Shown: one piece after another, positions 14,027-22,035 of the stretch
How the letters are laid out: every line of letters starts with the position of its first letter
Numbering within the stretch: position 1 is the stretch's first letter
From: an uncultured Lachnospiraceae bacterium
GTDB taxonomy: Bacteria > Bacillota > Clostridia > Lachnospirales > Lachnospiraceae
Direction of reading: 5' to 3'
DNA length: 25,242 bases
Assembly (NCBI GenBank): GCA_910587295.1
Contig: CAJULP010000060.1
Location: 1-25,242 of the forward strand
Notes under the pieces: generated by a model
Databases searched by the model: none
What the model was told of the DNA's origin: nothing
Seen by the model: the letters and a program-made list of their open reading frames with translations, nothing else
Program-made: the position numbers and the translations under genes

Positions 14027-15754
14027 ATGCCAAATAACAAAAAAAGGGGCGGCTTTATCATGCAGGCGGGGATCCTGGCTTTTGCCGGGATCATCGTCCG
14101 CATTATAGGCCTTCTGTATAATAAGCCTCTGGTAGCGATCATCGGGGATGAAGGTTTTGGGTATTATGACAGTGCGTATGCCGCTTACAGCATCGTTCTT
14201 TTGATATCCTCCTACAGTATACCGTCAGCGGTTTCCAAAGTTATAGCCCAGAGGCTGGCAGTAAAAGAATATCGAAATGCGCACAGGATTTTCCAATGTG
14301 CGTTTATTTATGTGCTGGTAGTCGGTGGTATTGCCAGCTTATTTGTGTTTTTTGGCGCAGGTGTCCTTGTTAAGATGGAAAGTGCGGTTTTTCCTTTGCG
14401 TGTCCTTGCGCCTACCATATTTTTAAGCGGAATCCTGGGTGTCCTTAGAGGGTATTTTCAGGCCCATAAGACTATGCTGCAGACTTCTCTTTCCCAAATC
14501 TTAGAACAGCTTGTGAATGCGGGCGTGAGTATCGGGATGGCGTATGTGCTGGTACAGGTGGCGGCGGATCGGGATATGACCACCAAAGCGTCTTTTGGTG
14601 CGGCAGGCGGAACTATAGGTACCGGTGCCGGTGTGTTGGCGGCACTCTTGTTTATGGCAGGGGTGTACGTACTGAATAAAGGAACCATAAAACGGAGGAT
14701 CGAGCGGGATACGGAGCATGCCGACGAGCCTTACAAAAATATTTTTAAGATGATCCTTTTGGTAGTGACGCCTTTCATTTTAAGCACCGGAATTTATAAT
14801 ATCAATAATTTTTTGGATAAGACCATCTACCAGCAGATCATGATGGGGATCAAGCATGTGGAGGAGTCCGTGGTAGCTACCGATCTAAGCGCCATGGCGA
14901 AGGGCACTAAGATAGCCAATATCCCGATTGCACTGGCCTCCGCTATGGCAACGGCCTTGATTCCCGGGATATCCAGTGATTTTGCCCAAGGGGATTTAAA
15001 GAGTGTAAGGAGTAAGGTGACAAAGTCTGTAAAAGTCACCATGTTGATCTCCATCCCTTCCGCGGTAGGCCTTGGTGTTTTGGCAAAGCCGGTGATGATG
15101 GTGATCTTCCATCAGCCGGATACCTTGGAACTGGCATCTATGCTTTTATCCTGTATGGCAGTGACAGTAGTCTTGTATGCGCTTTCCACTTTGACTCAGG
15201 CTATTTTGCAGTCTATTGGGAGGATGAAGGCGCCTATCATCAACGCTTCTGCGGCAGTGGTGATCCACGGTGTGATGATGGTGCTTATGGAGCTGTTTTT
15301 AGATGTGAAGTACGGCTTGTATTCTTATGTGACGGTGACGGTGGTGTATGCGCTGCTTTTGTGTGTGCTAAACCAGATATCCGTCCACCGTTATCTGAAT
15401 TACAGGCAGGAGATCGACAAGACGTTTTTAAGGCCGCTTGCGGCCTCAGCACTGATGGGCGCCGCTGCATACGGAGTGTATCATGGGATGAATCTTTTGA
15501 CCAAGAGCAATCTGGTGTCATTGGCAGCTGCAATTGTATTAGCGGCCGCACTTTACTTTGTGCTGGTCATCCATTGGAAGGCCGTATCGGAGGAAGAACT
15601 GCGGGGGATGCCAAAAGGTTATCTGCTTGTCGGTATTGCAAAAAAAATAGGTATTTTGAAACCAGAAGGCAGGAGTTCCGGACCGATAAAAAAGAAAAAG
15701 AAAAGAAAAAAGCGGAAAAAGAAAAAAACAGGCCAGACGAAAAAGAAAATTTGA
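14027..15754 (+). CDS. MOP-superfamily lipid-linked glycan flippase (SpoVB/YtgP/MurJ-like) with polylysine tail
   Basis: 575 residues with about fourteen hydrophobic helices over residues 10-535. The opening (MQAGILAFAGIIVRIIGLLYNKPLV, counted from residue 12) and DEGFGYYDSAYAAYSIVLLI are typical of the SpoVB/YtgP branch of the MviN/MurJ flippases, which move lipid-linked cell-wall or polysaccharide precursors across the membrane. The last 24 residues are extraordinary: 16 of 24 are Lys or Arg, a cytoplasmic basic tail encoded by a nearly pure purine tract (about 15690-15750). A GGAGCGGAG ribosome site precedes the ATG. It probably forms an operon with glgA. The SpoVB and YtgP roles cannot be separated here. 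Confidence 0.9.
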   Translation: MPNNKKRGGFIMQAGILAFAGIIVRIIGLLYNKPLVAIIGDEGFGYYDSAYAAYSIVLLISSYSIPSAVSKVIAQRLAVKEYRNAHRIFQCAFIYVLVVGGIASLFVFFGAGVLVKMESAVFPLRVLAPTIFLSGILGVLRGYFQAHKTMLQTSLSQILEQLVNAGVSIGMAYVLVQVAADRDMTTKASFGAAGGTIGTGAGVLAALLFMAGVYVLNKGTIKRRIERDTEHADEPYKNIFKMILLVVTPFILSTGIYNINNFLDKTIYQQIMMGIKHVEESVVATDLSAMAKGTKIANIPIALASAMATALIPGISSDFAQGDLKSVRSKVTKSVKVTMLISIPSAVGLGVLAKPVMMVIFHQPDTLELASMLLSCMAVTVVLYALSTLTQAILQSIGRMKAPIINASAAVVIHGVMMVLMELFLDVKYGLYSYVTVTVVYALLLCVLNQISVHRYLNYRQEIDKTFLRPLAASALMGAAAYGVYHGMNLLTKSNLVSLAAAIVLAAALYFVLVIHWKAVSEEELRGMPKGYLLVGIAKKIGILKPEGRSSGPIKKKKKRKKRKKKKTGQTKKKI

Positions 15755-15770
15755 AGAGTATAAAAAAGAA

Positions 15771-15825
15771 CCTCCCGGAAATAATAACAGTGTTAAAACG
15801 GATATTATTTTCAGGAGGTGTTTTT
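15771..15825 (+). promoter_or_regulatory. Terminator-like hairpin that sequesters the next gene's ribosome binding site
   Basis: Bases 15771-15786 (CCTCC at the foot) pair with 15803-15818 (AGGAGG at the end): 16 positions with one C-A mismatch and one G-T wobble, around a 16-base loop. The 3' arm is the ribosome binding site of the gene at 15826, and TG-TTTTT follows the stem. A transcript coming from the flippase gene would be terminated here or left untranslatable; one starting inside the loop would have a free ribosome site. Confidence 0.6.
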
Positions 15826-16011
15826 ATGGCTAATTTATCAGAACTTGACCTGCAGAACCTGCGCCATTTGATTGGCGGTTATGATGTGACCCACTGCAAG
15901 ATGAAAGAATATGCGTCCAATGCATCGGATACGCAAGTGAAGCAGTTTTTTGAAAAGGGTGCGAAGTCAGCAATGGATAACAAAAACCAGTTGATGGATT
16001 TCTTAAGGTAA
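15826..16011 (+). CDS. Small CotF-like spore coat / ferritin-like helical protein
   Basis: 61 residues, predicted as two amphipathic helices, with the pattern LSELDLQNLRHLIGGYDVTH, KMKEYASNASDTQVKQFFEKG and KNQLMDFL. This resembles half of the CotF-type ferritin-like coat family. AGGAGGTG (15813-15820) sits just before the ATG but is buried in the hairpin described above. Another CotF-like gene follows after 26 bases, so the two form a pair that probably acts together in the spore coat. The role is inferred from family resemblance. Confidence 0.8.
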   Translation: MANLSELDLQNLRHLIGGYDVTHCKMKEYASNASDTQVKQFFEKGAKSAMDNKNQLMDFLR

Positions 16012-16037
16012 CGGTTAAAAAGGCCAGAAAGGTGTGG

Positions 16038-16304
16038 ATGAATATGCAGATGAATGAAAAAACAATGGTTGCAGATACTTTGACAGGTATCAACGGTGAA
16101 TTGGTGCGTTTTGGGGAGATGATCGCCCAGACGGAAAATTCAGAGTTAAAGCAGACTTTAAAGCAGTTTAGAAATGCCTGCGAGCAGTCACAGGAGGAGC
16201 TTTACAAGATTGCAAGAGAAAAATCCTATTATGTTCCTGCCGCAAAGGCAACCCAGCAGGAGATCGATCATGTAAAGGGATTGTTTACAAGCAGTACCCT
16301 GTAA
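16038..16304 (+). CDS. CotF-family spore coat protein
   Basis: 88 residues. The pattern NEKTMVADTLTGINGELVRFG, then IAQTENSELKQTLKQFRNACE and QSQEELYKIAREKSYYVPAA, is typical of the clostridial CotF-like spore coat family (ferritin-like helical bundle). Three ATGs lie close together (16038, 16044, 16050). The first is chosen by distance from AAAGG (16028-16032), but 16044 is nearly as good. It is paired with the smaller coat-like gene upstream and ends at a strong terminator. Expression late in sporulation is expected, but I could not recognise a sigma-E, -G or -K promoter with confidence. Confidence 0.85.
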   Translation: MNMQMNEKTMVADTLTGINGELVRFGEMIAQTENSELKQTLKQFRNACEQSQEELYKIAREKSYYVPAAKATQQEIDHVKGLFTSSTL

Positions 16305-16323
16305 AAAATAGGTCTTATGGAAA

Positions 16324-16354
16324 AGCCCTGGGTATTTGTGCCCAGGGCTCTTTT
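16324..16354. terminator. Terminator shared by coat-protein genes and rqcH
   Basis: AGCCCTGGG (16324-16332) pairs perfectly with CCCAGGGCT (16341-16349), followed by CTTTT. On the minus strand the same hairpin is followed by TTTTCC, so it may also end the convergent rqcH transcript. Confidence 0.85.
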
Positions 16355-16361
16355 AAAATAT

Positions 16362-18119
16362 TTAGTCTTCCACTAATGTAAGTGCTGAAATATCCGGGTC
16401 GATAGCCATGGAATAATTAGTATAATAGACCACGAATCCGGGTTTTGCCCCGCCGGGCTTTTTTACGTTTTTCTTTTCCACGTAGTCAATCTCAATCTTA
16501 TTCTGCTCCCGCGCTTTGGAATAATAGGCCGCAAGCCTGGCAGCTTCCTCAAAAGCCCTGTCAGGAAGCTCTTTCCCTTCGGCCTTTAGGATCACATGAG
16601 AGCCTGGCATGCCTTTTGCGTGGAACCACCAATCCCCGCCGGTGGCAAATTTGAAGGTAAGTTCGTCGTTTTGGTAATTATTTTTTCCAACATACATATG
16701 GAAGCCGTCGCTGCTTAGGTAATGGAAGGGCCTGCTGGTTATTTTAACCTTTTTGGTGCCGCCTTTCCGCCGGATGTAGCCGCTGGCGATCAGCTCTTCC
16801 CTGATCTGGGTAAGATCGTCTTCCCGAAGGGCAATATCTAATGCGGTCTGGATGGATTCCAAATGGTCAATTTCTTCTTTTACTTCCACGGTGAGTTTTG
16901 AGAGGGCTTCATAGGTCCGCTTTAACTTTCCATAGCGGTCAAAATACTTTTTGGCGTTTTCGGAAGGAGTAAGCAGGGGGTCAAGGGGGATGGTGATCAT
17001 TTCATTGGTATAGTAGTTTAACGCTTCGGTGGATCTGCTTCCTTCCGGAACCTGATAGCCGTAAGTGTTTAACAGTTCCCCATAGACCCTGTATTTATCC
17101 TTTTTTTCCGTGTCTTTTATCTGCCGGATCTGGAGGTCATACTTCTTAACGTTGCGTTCTAAAGCGGTCTGCACGATCTTACGCAGGTCCACGGACTTTT
17201 GGCGGATCCGGGTGTAGATGCTCTTTTCCGCATAATACTGCTCTAACAGCGCACTGATGGAAGGAATCTTTTTTTGTTCATCAGATTCATACATGGATAA
17301 GGGCAGGGCGGAGTACTCCGTGGGCGCACCGTTTTCGTAAAAGATGACAGGATGGAAATCTCCGGACGATACCTGTGCCATAAGTGCGCAAAAAGCATCG
17401 TACAAACGCTCAAGAAGCGTCTCCCCTTCCGGCAGGTCTGTAAAAAGCGCCGTGGACTGGTCGCCATCTATTCCGGCTTTACAGCAGACTTCCTGTGCAA
17501 GCACCGGAGAAATACCGGTATACGATCCGTAAAGCGCCTTGTAGACGGGAAGGTTTCCGGAAGTCATTGCTTTATGGAAAGAGGCATGATCCAGCGCCAG
17601 TGGGTCATTTTTTTCCTGGGTCATGGGAATGAAATAGGTTCGGCCGGGCAGAACTTCCCGGAGCGAGCTTACCATGCCCGAGATATGCTTAATGCTGTCT
17701 ATGACCATGTCCTTATCATCCACAAAAATAATATTGCTGTGTTTTCCCATGACCTCAATGATCAGCCGCTTATGTTTCAGGTCGCCCATCTCGTCTAAAT
17801 GTTCTACATGGAGATGGATGATCCTCTCTAAACCCGGCTGGGTGATGTCCGTAATCCGGCCGTTTTGCAGATGCTTCCTTAAAAGCATGCAAAAGCCGGG
17901 GGCGGTCATAGGGCTTGGACGGTTCTTTTCCGTAAGATAGACTAAAGGCAGGGAAGCGCTTGCAGAGAGCAAAAGCCGTTTTTGCCCATTTTCAGGTGTT
18001 TTTATGGTAAAAAGCAGTTCGTCGCTTTCCGGCTGGGCGATCTTGTAGATCCGGCCTCCGGTCAGGGTATCTTTTAATTCTTTCACGACTGCTTTTACTG
18101 TGATTCCGTCAAATGCCAT
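16362..18119 (-). CDS. rqcH: Ribosome quality control factor RqcH (NFACT / 'fibronectin-binding' family)
   Basis: 585 residues. The NFACT-N domain (1 to about 210) begins MAFDGI; helical coiled-coil regions (about 290-450) follow, and the NFACT-R domain lies near the C-terminus (about 470-560, with WWFHAKGMPGSHVILK). In B. subtilis the protein binds 60S-like stalled 50S subunits with peptidyl-tRNA and directs alanine tailing of the nascent chain for degradation. The catalytically important Asp-Arg pair of NFACT-N appears here as E98-R99 (GLERII). The start at 18119 is chosen because AAAGGAGA lies six bases upstream; the longer frame to 18182 covers the promoter. Older annotations call it a fibronectin-binding protein. 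Confidence 0.93.
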   Translation of the reverse strand: MAFDGITVKAVVKELKDTLTGGRIYKIAQPESDELLFTIKTPENGQKRLLLSASASLPLVYLTEKNRPSPMTAPGFCMLLRKHLQNGRITDITQPGLERIIHLHVEHLDEMGDLKHKRLIIEVMGKHSNIIFVDDKDMVIDSIKHISGMVSSLREVLPGRTYFIPMTQEKNDPLALDHASFHKAMTSGNLPVYKALYGSYTGISPVLAQEVCCKAGIDGDQSTALFTDLPEGETLLERLYDAFCALMAQVSSGDFHPVIFYENGAPTEYSALPLSMYESDEQKKIPSISALLEQYYAEKSIYTRIRQKSVDLRKIVQTALERNVKKYDLQIRQIKDTEKKDKYRVYGELLNTYGYQVPEGSRSTEALNYYTNEMITIPLDPLLTPSENAKKYFDRYGKLKRTYEALSKLTVEVKEEIDHLESIQTALDIALREDDLTQIREELIASGYIRRKGGTKKVKITSRPFHYLSSDGFHMYVGKNNYQNDELTFKFATGGDWWFHAKGMPGSHVILKAEGKELPDRAFEEAARLAAYYSKAREQNKIEIDYVEKKNVKKPGGAKPGFVVYYTNYSMAIDPDISALTLVED

Positions 18120-18146
18120 GATAGATCTCCTTTCTGATTCTCTATT

Positions 18147-18175
18147 ATTATATAGTAAAGAAAGAAATACAACAA
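18147..18175 (-). promoter_or_regulatory. Promoter of rqcH
   Basis: On the minus strand TTGTTG (18175-18170), 17 bases, TATAAT (18152-18147). Confidence 0.6.
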
Positions 18176-18210
18176 CAGGCAAATGCTTTTACAATTGCCT
18201 TTCTTCACCC

Positions 18211-18239
18211 TTGACGTTTTTTTTCGGTTCGCCTATAAT
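18211..18239 (+). promoter_or_regulatory. Promoter of the yicC-gmk-rpoZ-rimO-pgsA-pncC operon
   Basis: TTGACG (18211-18216), 17 bases, perfect TATAAT (18234-18239), 31 bases before the yicC ATG. This is one of the strongest promoters in the window and fits a housekeeping operon. Confidence 0.8.
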
Positions 18240-18270
18240 AGTATGAAGGCACAAAAGCAGGAGGTTTGCC

Positions 18271-19149
18271 ATGATTAAAAGCATGACGGGGTTTGGCAGA
18301 TGTGAGGTACAGGAAGGCCAGCGCAAGATCACGGTGGAAATGAAGTCAGTCAACCACAGATACCTTGACGTGGCAATGAAGATGCCAAAGAAATTGAATT
18401 TTTTTGAAGCTGCCATCAGAAGCGAGCTGAAAAACTTTATCCAGAGAGGGAAGGTCGACCTTTTTATCAATTACGAGGATTATACACAGACCAATGTCTG
18501 TGTCAAGTATAACCGGGAGCTTGCAGAGGAATATCTGAAATATTTGAATCAGATGGCAGAAGAGTTTTCATTGGATAATGATGTGCGGGTTTCAGCACTT
18601 TCCAGATATCCTGAGGTTTTGACCATGGAAGAACAGACTGTTGACGAGGAAAAGCTCTGGAAGCTGTTAGAGCAGGCAATCAAAGGTGCGGCGCAGGGCT
18701 TTGTGGAGACCAGGATCAAAGAAGGAGAAAACCTAAAAAATGATCTCCTTGAAAAGTTGAACGAGATGCTGGGGCATGTGGATTTCATCACGGAGCGTTC
18801 CCCGCAGATCATTGCGGAATACAGGCAGAAGTTAAGGGATAAAGTAAAAGACCTTTTAGAGGACAGCAAGGTGGATGAGAACAGGCTGCTGACAGAGGTT
18901 ACGATCTTTGCCGACAGAGTCTGTGTGGATGAAGAGTTAGTCCGGCTGCGCAGCCATATTGAAGCCACAAAAGAGGCGTTGATCCAGGGCGGGAGTATCG
19001 GGAGGAAGCTGGACTTTATCGCCCAGGAGATGAACCGTGAGGCAAATACGATTTTGTCGAAATCCAGTGATCTGGAAATTTCCAACCGTGGCATTGAATT
19101 AAAGACAGAAATTGAAAAAGTCAGGGAACAGATCCAAAATATTGAGTAG
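18271..19149 (+). CDS. yicC: YicC/YloC-family endoribonuclease-like protein
   Basis: 292 residues, the family's normal length. It opens with IKSMTGFGRCE and the EMKSVNHRYLDVAMKMPK motif of the YicC N-terminal domain, and ends with the DUF1732 region (EVTIFADRVCVDEELVRLRSH, LDFIAQEMNREANTI, NRGIELKTEIEKVREQIQNIE). E. coli YicC is an RNase involved in small-RNA turnover; the Firmicutes member is less studied. AGGAGG lies six bases before the ATG. It heads the housekeeping operon directly before gmk, without the remA (DUF370) gene often found between them. Confidence 0.94.
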   Translation: MIKSMTGFGRCEVQEGQRKITVEMKSVNHRYLDVAMKMPKKLNFFEAAIRSELKNFIQRGKVDLFINYEDYTQTNVCVKYNRELAEEYLKYLNQMAEEFSLDNDVRVSALSRYPEVLTMEEQTVDEEKLWKLLEQAIKGAAQGFVETRIKEGENLKNDLLEKLNEMLGHVDFITERSPQIIAEYRQKLRDKVKDLLEDSKVDENRLLTEVTIFADRVCVDEELVRLRSHIEATKEALIQGGSIGRKLDFIAQEMNREANTILSKSSDLEISNRGIELKTEIEKVREQIQNIE

Positions 19150-19173
19150 CGGCCAAATAAGCAGAAAGCGAAG

Positions 19174-19803
19174 ATGAGGATGAAGCGTAAGGGGATATTG
19201 ATCGTAGTTTCGGGTTTTTCCGGTGCAGGGAAGGGAACGTTGATGAAACAGCTGGTGCATGTTTATGATAATTATGCGCTTTCTATTTCCATGACGACCA
19301 GAAGCCCCAGACCGGGAGAAGTGGAAGGAAGGGAATATTTTTTTGTCAGCAGAGAAACGTTTGAAGAGACGATTGCCAAGGACGGTCTGGTGGAATATGC
19401 CTGCTATTGTGACAATTATTACGGAACACCCAAAGAATACGTGGAAAGGCAGCTTGATCAAGGTAAGGATGTGATTCTGGAAATTGAAATACAGGGCGCT
19501 CTTAAGGTGAAAGAGAAATTTCCTACGGCATTGCTGCTTTTTGTGATGCCGCCAAGTGCGGGAGAATTAAAAAAGCGTCTGGTAGGGAGGGGCACCGAGA
19601 GTATTGAGGTGATAGAAAAGCGCTTAAAGCGTGCCTCAGAGGAGGCCGAAGGCATTGAAAAGTATGATTACATCGTGATCAATGACCAGTTGAACGAGTG
19701 CGTTTTGCGTATGCACGCTCTGATACAGTCCGCACATGATACCCCATTTAGAAATGAGGAATTCATTGAAAATATGAGAAAGGAACTGGAAGCTTACAGA
19801 TAA
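19174..19803 (+). CDS. gmk: Guanylate kinase
   Basis: 209 residues, the normal size. It phosphorylates GMP to GDP with ATP. The P-loop SGFSGAGKGT lies at about 13-22, the GMP-binding segment includes SMTTRSPRPGEVEGREYFFV, and the VILEIEIQGALKVK motif follows. The ribosome site before 19174 is weak; an ATG two codons later (19180) is possible. It sits in the yicC-gmk-rpoZ order common in Firmicutes. Confidence 0.96.
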   Translation: MRMKRKGILIVVSGFSGAGKGTLMKQLVHVYDNYALSISMTTRSPRPGEVEGREYFFVSRETFEETIAKDGLVEYACYCDNYYGTPKEYVERQLDQGKDVILEIEIQGALKVKEKFPTALLLFVMPPSAGELKKRLVGRGTESIEVIEKRLKRASEEAEGIEKYDYIVINDQLNECVLRMHALIQSAHDTPFRNEEFIENMRKELEAYR

Positions 19804-19828
19804 GTTTCCGGATGAAAGGAGTTAAAGA

Positions 19829-20077
19829 ATGTTACATCCATCTTATTCAGATTTAATGAAAGTGGTAAACAGTGAAGTGGAACCGGGGGAAGCGCCGGTG
19901 GTCAACAGCAGGTACTCTATCGTGATGGCTACTTCCAAAAGGGCAAGGCAGATCATTGCAGGGGAAGACGCACTTGTGAATGTAAGGAGCGTTAAAAATG
20001 CAACAAAGCCTTTGTCCGTAGCGGTGGAAGAGCTGAACCAGGGGAAGATCAAGATTCTCTCCGATGAGGACGAGTAA
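19829..20077 (+). CDS. rpoZ: RNA polymerase omega subunit
   Basis: 82 residues. It carries the omega core motif: NSRYSIVMATSKRARQIIAG followed by the KPLSVAVEEL helix. Omega helps assemble the beta-prime subunit and, in Firmicutes, stabilises RNA polymerase. AAAGGAG is seven bases before the ATG, and the gene follows gmk by 25 bases. Confidence 0.95.
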   Translation: MLHPSYSDLMKVVNSEVEPGEAPVVNSRYSIVMATSKRARQIIAGEDALVNVRSVKNATKPLSVAVEELNQGKIKILSDEDE

Positions 20078-20102
20078 CTTTCCGGTCACGTAGCACGAAG
20101 GA

Positions 20103-20133
20103 AAACGCTGCCGCGCAGTGCGTGACAGCGTTT
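20103..20133 (+). other. Hairpin between rpoZ and rimO
   Basis: AAACGCTG (20103-20110) pairs with CAGCGTTT (20126-20133), and inner CGC/GCG may add three pairs. Only TTTG follows, so it is a weak terminator at best. It may tune read-through or protect the rpoZ mRNA end. Confidence 0.45.
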
Positions 20134-20155
20134 GTTACATTTTAGAGGTATGATA

Positions 20156-21499
20156 ATGAAGATTTTATTTATTTCGCTTGGCTGTGACAAGAATCTGGTG
20201 GATTCCGAGGTCATGATCGGCCTGCTTTCTAAAAAAGGCTATTACTTTACGGATGATGAGCAGGAGGCGGAAGCGGTGGTGGTGAATACCTGCTGCTTTA
20301 TCGGGGATGCCAAAGAGGAAAGTATCAACACCATCCTCGAGATGGCAGAGCTGAAAAAAGCCGGGCAGGTCCGGGCGCTTCTAGTAACGGGATGTCTTGC
20401 GCAAAGGTATTTTGAGGAGATCCAAAAGGAGATCCCGGAGGTGGACGCAGTGGTTGGAACAACCGCCATTGATGCCATCGTGGATGCCTTAGAAGATGTG
20501 CTTTCGGGAAAGGCGTCTAATCATGTGGAAAGTATCCACAGGCCTGTTTTTGGGAAAGGGGAACGGGTGGTCACTACCGGCGGCCATTACGCTTACCTGA
20601 AAATTGCGGAAGGGTGCAGCAAGCATTGTACTTATTGCATTATCCCCAAGGTGCGGGGGGATTACCGCAGCGTTCCTATGGAGGAGCTTTGCAGGGAAGC
20701 AGGAGAGCTGGCAGAGGGCGGCGTGAAGGAATTGATCCTTGTGGCGCAGGAGACCACGCTTTACGGAGTGGACCTTTACGGGGAAAAGAAGCTGCCGGAG
20801 CTTTTAACAAAGCTGTGCCGGATAGAGGGGCTTTGCTGGATCCGCATCCTGTACTGTTATCCGGAGGAGATCACGGATGAGCTGATAGAGGTGATGAAAC
20901 GGGAGAGGAAGATATGTCACTATCTGGATATTCCGATCCAGAGCGGAAGCGATAGGATATTAAAGCTGATGGGCAGGAAAACCAGCAGGCAGCAGATCTG
21001 TGAAAGGATCCAAAAGATCAGGGAGCAGATTCCGGATATCTGCATCCGCACAACTTTGATCTCCGGTTTCCCTGGGGAAACGCAGGAGGATCATGAAGAC
21101 ACCATGTCCATGGTGGATGAGATGGAATTTGACCGGCTGGGGGTGTTTCCCTATTCGCCGGAGGAAGACACGCCGGCTGCCGAAATGCCGGATCAGCTTT
21201 CGGAAGAAATAAAGCAGCGCCGCCGGGATGAGATCATGGAACTGCAGCAGGAGATTGCTTTTGCGTCTGCCGGACTTATGGCGGGCAGGTGTGTGGACGC
21301 CCTGATCGAGGGAAAGATGACGGAGGAAGATGTGTATGTGGCAAGAACCTATAAAGACGCGCCTTCTGTGGATGGTTATCTGTTTATCGACACAAACCGG
21401 AATTTTATGAGCGGTGATTTTGTGAAAGTTATGATCACGGGGTCGAATGAATATGATTTGATCGGGGAAATAGCCGATGATGATACAGGGAGGGAATAA
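20156..21499 (+). CDS. rimO: Ribosomal protein S12 methylthiotransferase RimO
   Basis: 447 residues. A radical SAM enzyme that methylthiolates the conserved aspartate of S12. The UPF0004 domain has Cys10, Cys46 and Cys80 for one 4Fe-4S cluster; the radical SAM CxxxCxxC is C154-C158-C161 (CSKHCTYC). A C-terminal TRAM domain follows (about 378-445). The RimO-type openings FISLGCDKNLVDSEVM and GDYRSVPMEEL separate it from MiaB. The start at 20156 is chosen because AGAGG (20144-20148) stands seven bases upstream; the in-frame ATG at 20150 is too close to it. pgsA begins one base after the stop. Confidence 0.95.
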   Translation: MKILFISLGCDKNLVDSEVMIGLLSKKGYYFTDDEQEAEAVVVNTCCFIGDAKEESINTILEMAELKKAGQVRALLVTGCLAQRYFEEIQKEIPEVDAVVGTTAIDAIVDALEDVLSGKASNHVESIHRPVFGKGERVVTTGGHYAYLKIAEGCSKHCTYCIIPKVRGDYRSVPMEELCREAGELAEGGVKELILVAQETTLYGVDLYGEKKLPELLTKLCRIEGLCWIRILYCYPEEITDELIEVMKRERKICHYLDIPIQSGSDRILKLMGRKTSRQQICERIQKIREQIPDICIRTTLISGFPGETQEDHEDTMSMVDEMEFDRLGVFPYSPEEDTPAAEMPDQLSEEIKQRRRDEIMELQQEIAFASAGLMAGRCVDALIEGKMTEEDVYVARTYKDAPSVDGYLFIDTNRNFMSGDFVKVMITGSNEYDLIGEIADDDTGRE

Positions 21500-21500
21500 A

Positions 21501-22034
21501 ATGAATTTACCAAATAAACTGACTATACTGCGGGTGATTATGATTCCGTTTTTTATCGTTTTTCTGCTGGTGCCCATTACGCCTTATGATAAATGGATTG
21601 CGCTAACGATCTTCATAATCGCAAGCCTGACGGATCTGTTAGACGGCAAAATTGCCAGAAAGTATAATCTGGTCACGAACTTCGGGAAGTTTATGGATCC
21701 TCTTGCGGATAAGCTTTTGGTATGTTCGGCGCTGATCTGTCTGATCGAATTAGGGAAGATTCCGGCATGGATGGTGATCGTGATCATTGCAAGGGAATTT
21801 ATCATCAGCGGTTTTAGGCTTGTGGCATCGGATAGCGGCGTTGTCATTGCGGCAAGTTACTGGGGAAAATTTAAGACCACCTTCCAGATGGCTGCGGTGT
21901 GCCTTTTGATTGTGGATATTGCGGTATTACAGGTGCTTACCCAGATTATCTTGTGGATTGCGGTGATCCTAACGGTGGTGTCTCTGGTGGATTATCTGGC
22001 AAAAAATAAAGAAGTGATGAAGGATTATAAATAA
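21501..22034 (+). CDS. pgsA: CDP-diacylglycerol-glycerol-3-phosphate 3-phosphatidyltransferase
   Basis: 177 residues, a membrane enzyme making phosphatidylglycerol phosphate. The CDP-alcohol phosphotransferase signature is complete: D45-x2-D48-G49-x2-A52-R53, then G62-x3-D66-x3-D70. About four to five hydrophobic helices surround it. GGGAGGG (within 21487-21494) precedes the ATG, which lies just after the rimO stop; the longer frame from 21477 would overlap rimO and lacks a ribosome site. The rimO-pgsA-cinA order is typical of Firmicutes. Confidence 0.95.
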   Translation: MNLPNKLTILRVIMIPFFIVFLLVPITPYDKWIALTIFIIASLTDLLDGKIARKYNLVTNFGKFMDPLADKLLVCSALICLIELGKIPAWMVIVIIAREFIISGFRLVASDSGVVIAASYWGKFKTTFQMAAVCLLIVDIAVLQVLTQIILWIAVILTVVSLVDYLAKNKEVMKDYK

Positions 22035-22035
22035 T

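Noticed and set aside
15361..16011. Long frame running from the flippase gene into the coat-like gene
   Set aside because: Out-of-frame reading of the flippase joined by chance to the real 61-residue gene, which starts at 15826 with AGGAGG upstream.
18549..19094. Minus-strand open frame of 181 codons inside yicC
   Set aside because: Antisense shadow rich in Ser and Phe, as expected opposite Glu/Lys-rich coding sequence; yicC is clearly real.
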